In this document: in pieces, positions 13,653 through 14,772 of the stretch
Layout: each line of letters starts with the position of its first letter
How positions within the stretch are numbered: the first letter of the stretch is position 1
DNA from: Alphaproteobacteria bacterium
GTDB taxonomy: Bacteria; Pseudomonadota; Alphaproteobacteria; UBA6615
Assembly: GCA_013003285.1 (NCBI GenBank)
Contig: JABDJY010000211.1
Span: 1 to 14,772 of the forward strand
DNA length: 14,772 bases
Reading direction: 5' to 3'
Position numbers and translations under genes: made by a program
The notes under the pieces: model-generated
Database searches by the model: none
Seen by the model: only the letters and a program-made list of their open reading frames with translations
What the model was told of the DNA's origin: nothing

Positions 13653-14772
13653 TATGGCAGATACGCTGATCCGCTACGCCCTGCTCCTGCTAGCCGAAGG
13701 CGATGGATATCAGCCGGTACGGGCCGACCTGCGAATTCGCGATGGAGTGATCGCGGAACTAGACCGGCAAGCAAAGTTGACGCCGGCCCCCGGCGACAAG
13801 GTGATCGATGCGAGAGACCGGTTGGTGTTGCCGGGTTTTATAAATGCGCACGCGCACTCGACGATGGCGCTGCTAAAGGGCACAACGGACGGGCTAAACC
13901 ATCCCGCCTTCATGTGGCAAAACCAGGCGGATACAGTTGGAAGAAGTGCTGAGGAAGTTGAGCTGACGACGACGCTTGCGGCCGCCGATATGTTGCGCCA
14001 CGGCATTACGTCGGTGATCGACCATGTGCCGGAGCAAAACGCGGTCTCAGACACCGTGGCGCCTGTTATTCGCGCCTGGCGGAAAAGCGGCCTGCGTGCT
14101 GCTGTGGCTCTGCGTGTCTTCGATGAAGCGTATGACGATATCGCTGCGCCAGGCCTGACAGCAGCGCAAAATGCGCTGGCCCACCTGCCGGCGAACGAAG
14201 TTCTCTCTCGCCTGATCCAGACGATCGAGGACTGGCATCGGCCAGCGGAGCGAATCAGTATTTATGTCGGTCCGTCCAACACCGAACGTTGCAGCGACCT
14301 GTTACTAGCGGAAGGGCACGCGCTGGCGGCGCGTCATAAGACCGGCTTTCACGCACATCTTCTGGAAACCGAGGTCCAGCGCACCCTCTGTCTCGAGAAG
14401 CGGGGTACGACACCCATCGTACGCCTGAACCGGCTGGGTGCGCTAACTCAGCGCTGCTCGTTCGCACATTGCGTGTGGGTCGATGATGCGGAAATCGCGC
14501 TGCTGGCGGAAAGCGGCGCGGTGGTCGTTCACAATCCGCAAAGCAACGCCAAGTTGGGCGTCGGCACTATGCCGCTGACCACTATGCACGAAGCGGGTGT
14601 GCAGGTCGCGCTGGGCACCGATGGCGCTAGCACCAACGACACCCAATCCATTCATGAAGCGATGGGGCTAGCCATCTTGCTGCCGCGTATTGCCGGTGTT
14701 GGACGGTCACGCTGGCCAGATTCGAACGTGGCGCTAGACATGGCGTGGGTTGGCGGTGCGGCAGCTTTAGGG
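13645..14772 (+). CDS. Second TRZ/ATZ-type (COG0402) amidohydrolase, 3' end missing
   Basis: The frame opens at ATG 13645, inside the end of the large TRAP gene (8-base overlap), and stays open for 376 codons to the window edge. The metal ligands are NAHAHSTM (His69, His71), HAHLLETE (His238), FAHCVWV (His275) and GTDGASTNDTQ (Asp326). HNPQSNAKLGVG is the substrate-loop motif common in S-adenosylhomocysteine/guanine deaminase and chlorohydrolase-type members. It is more canonical than the gene at 8661 and clearly diverged from it. Roughly 70 to 100 C-terminal residues should lie beyond the window. Overlap with the transporter suggests that it acts on, or shortly after, the imported compound, probably by deamination or amidine hydrolysis; that role is inference. 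Confidence 0.92.
   Translation, partial: MADMADTLIRYALLLLAEGDGYQPVRADLRIRDGVIAELDRQAKLTPAPGDKVIDARDRLVLPGFINAHAHSTMALLKGTTDGLNHPAFMWQNQADTVGRSAEEVELTTTLAAADMLRHGITSVIDHVPEQNAVSDTVAPVIRAWRKSGLRAAVALRVFDEAYDDIAAPGLTAAQNALAHLPANEVLSRLIQTIEDWHRPAERISIYVGPSNTERCSDLLLAEGHALAARHKTGFHAHLLETEVQRTLCLEKRGTTPIVRLNRLGALTQRCSFAHCVWVDDAEIALLAESGAVVVHNPQSNAKLGVGTMPLTTMHEAGVQVALGTDGASTNDTQSIHEAMGLAILLPRIAGVGRSRWPDSNVALDMAWVGGAAALG

Overview
The window is GC-rich DNA that looks like accessory, catabolic chromosome of a proteobacterium. Strong purine-rich ribosome sites, tightly packed operons, NMT1-type ABC and TRAP transporters and several sigma-54 promoters suggest an alphaproteobacterium (Rhizobiales-like), but no marker gene is present, so this is inference. 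It holds thirteen protein genes (the first lacks its 5' end, the last its 3' end), three gene remnants and four candidate sigma-54 promoters. I saw no tRNA, rRNA, CRISPR array or transposase.

Layout. (1) Positions 1-2558, + strand, end of an operon: a ring-opening amidohydrolase of the cyanuric acid hydrolase/barbiturase family, a short-chain dehydrogenase, and a RutB-like isochorismatase-fold cysteine hydrolase. (2) Positions 2632-8115: a sigma-54 promoter, then an NMT1-family binding protein, ABC ATPase and permease, a dihydroorotase/allantoinase/hydantoinase-type cyclic amidohydrolase, an M20 amidohydrolase, and a likely terminator at 8119-8147. (3) Positions 8116-8660: an internally deleted M20 remnant on the - strand and a second sigma-54 promoter. 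(4) Positions 8661-10097: a COG0402 (TRZ/ATZ-type) amidohydrolase, apparently monocistronic. (5) Positions 10098-10832: scar DNA holding a recent copy of the M20 5' end (+), the first 35 codons of another hydantoinase (-), and two divergent sigma-54 promoters. (6) Positions 10833-14772: TRAP transporter genes for the binding protein, small and large membrane subunits, overlapped by a second TRZ/ATZ-type amidohydrolase that runs off the window.

Working together. The cargo of two uptake systems could pass through hydrolytic enzymes: two metal-dependent deaminase/amidohydrolases remove amino groups from a ring, two different ring-opening enzymes split cyclic amides or ureides, and M20 and cysteine hydrolases cleave the linear carbamoyl products. 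The near-identical sigma-54 promoters make nitrogen-limited co-expression likely. The best reading is a nitrogen-scavenging pathway for a pyrimidine-, triazine- or hydantoin-like heterocycle whose substrate I cannot name. The repeated M20 and hydantoinase remnants show that the cluster has been duplicated and rearranged.
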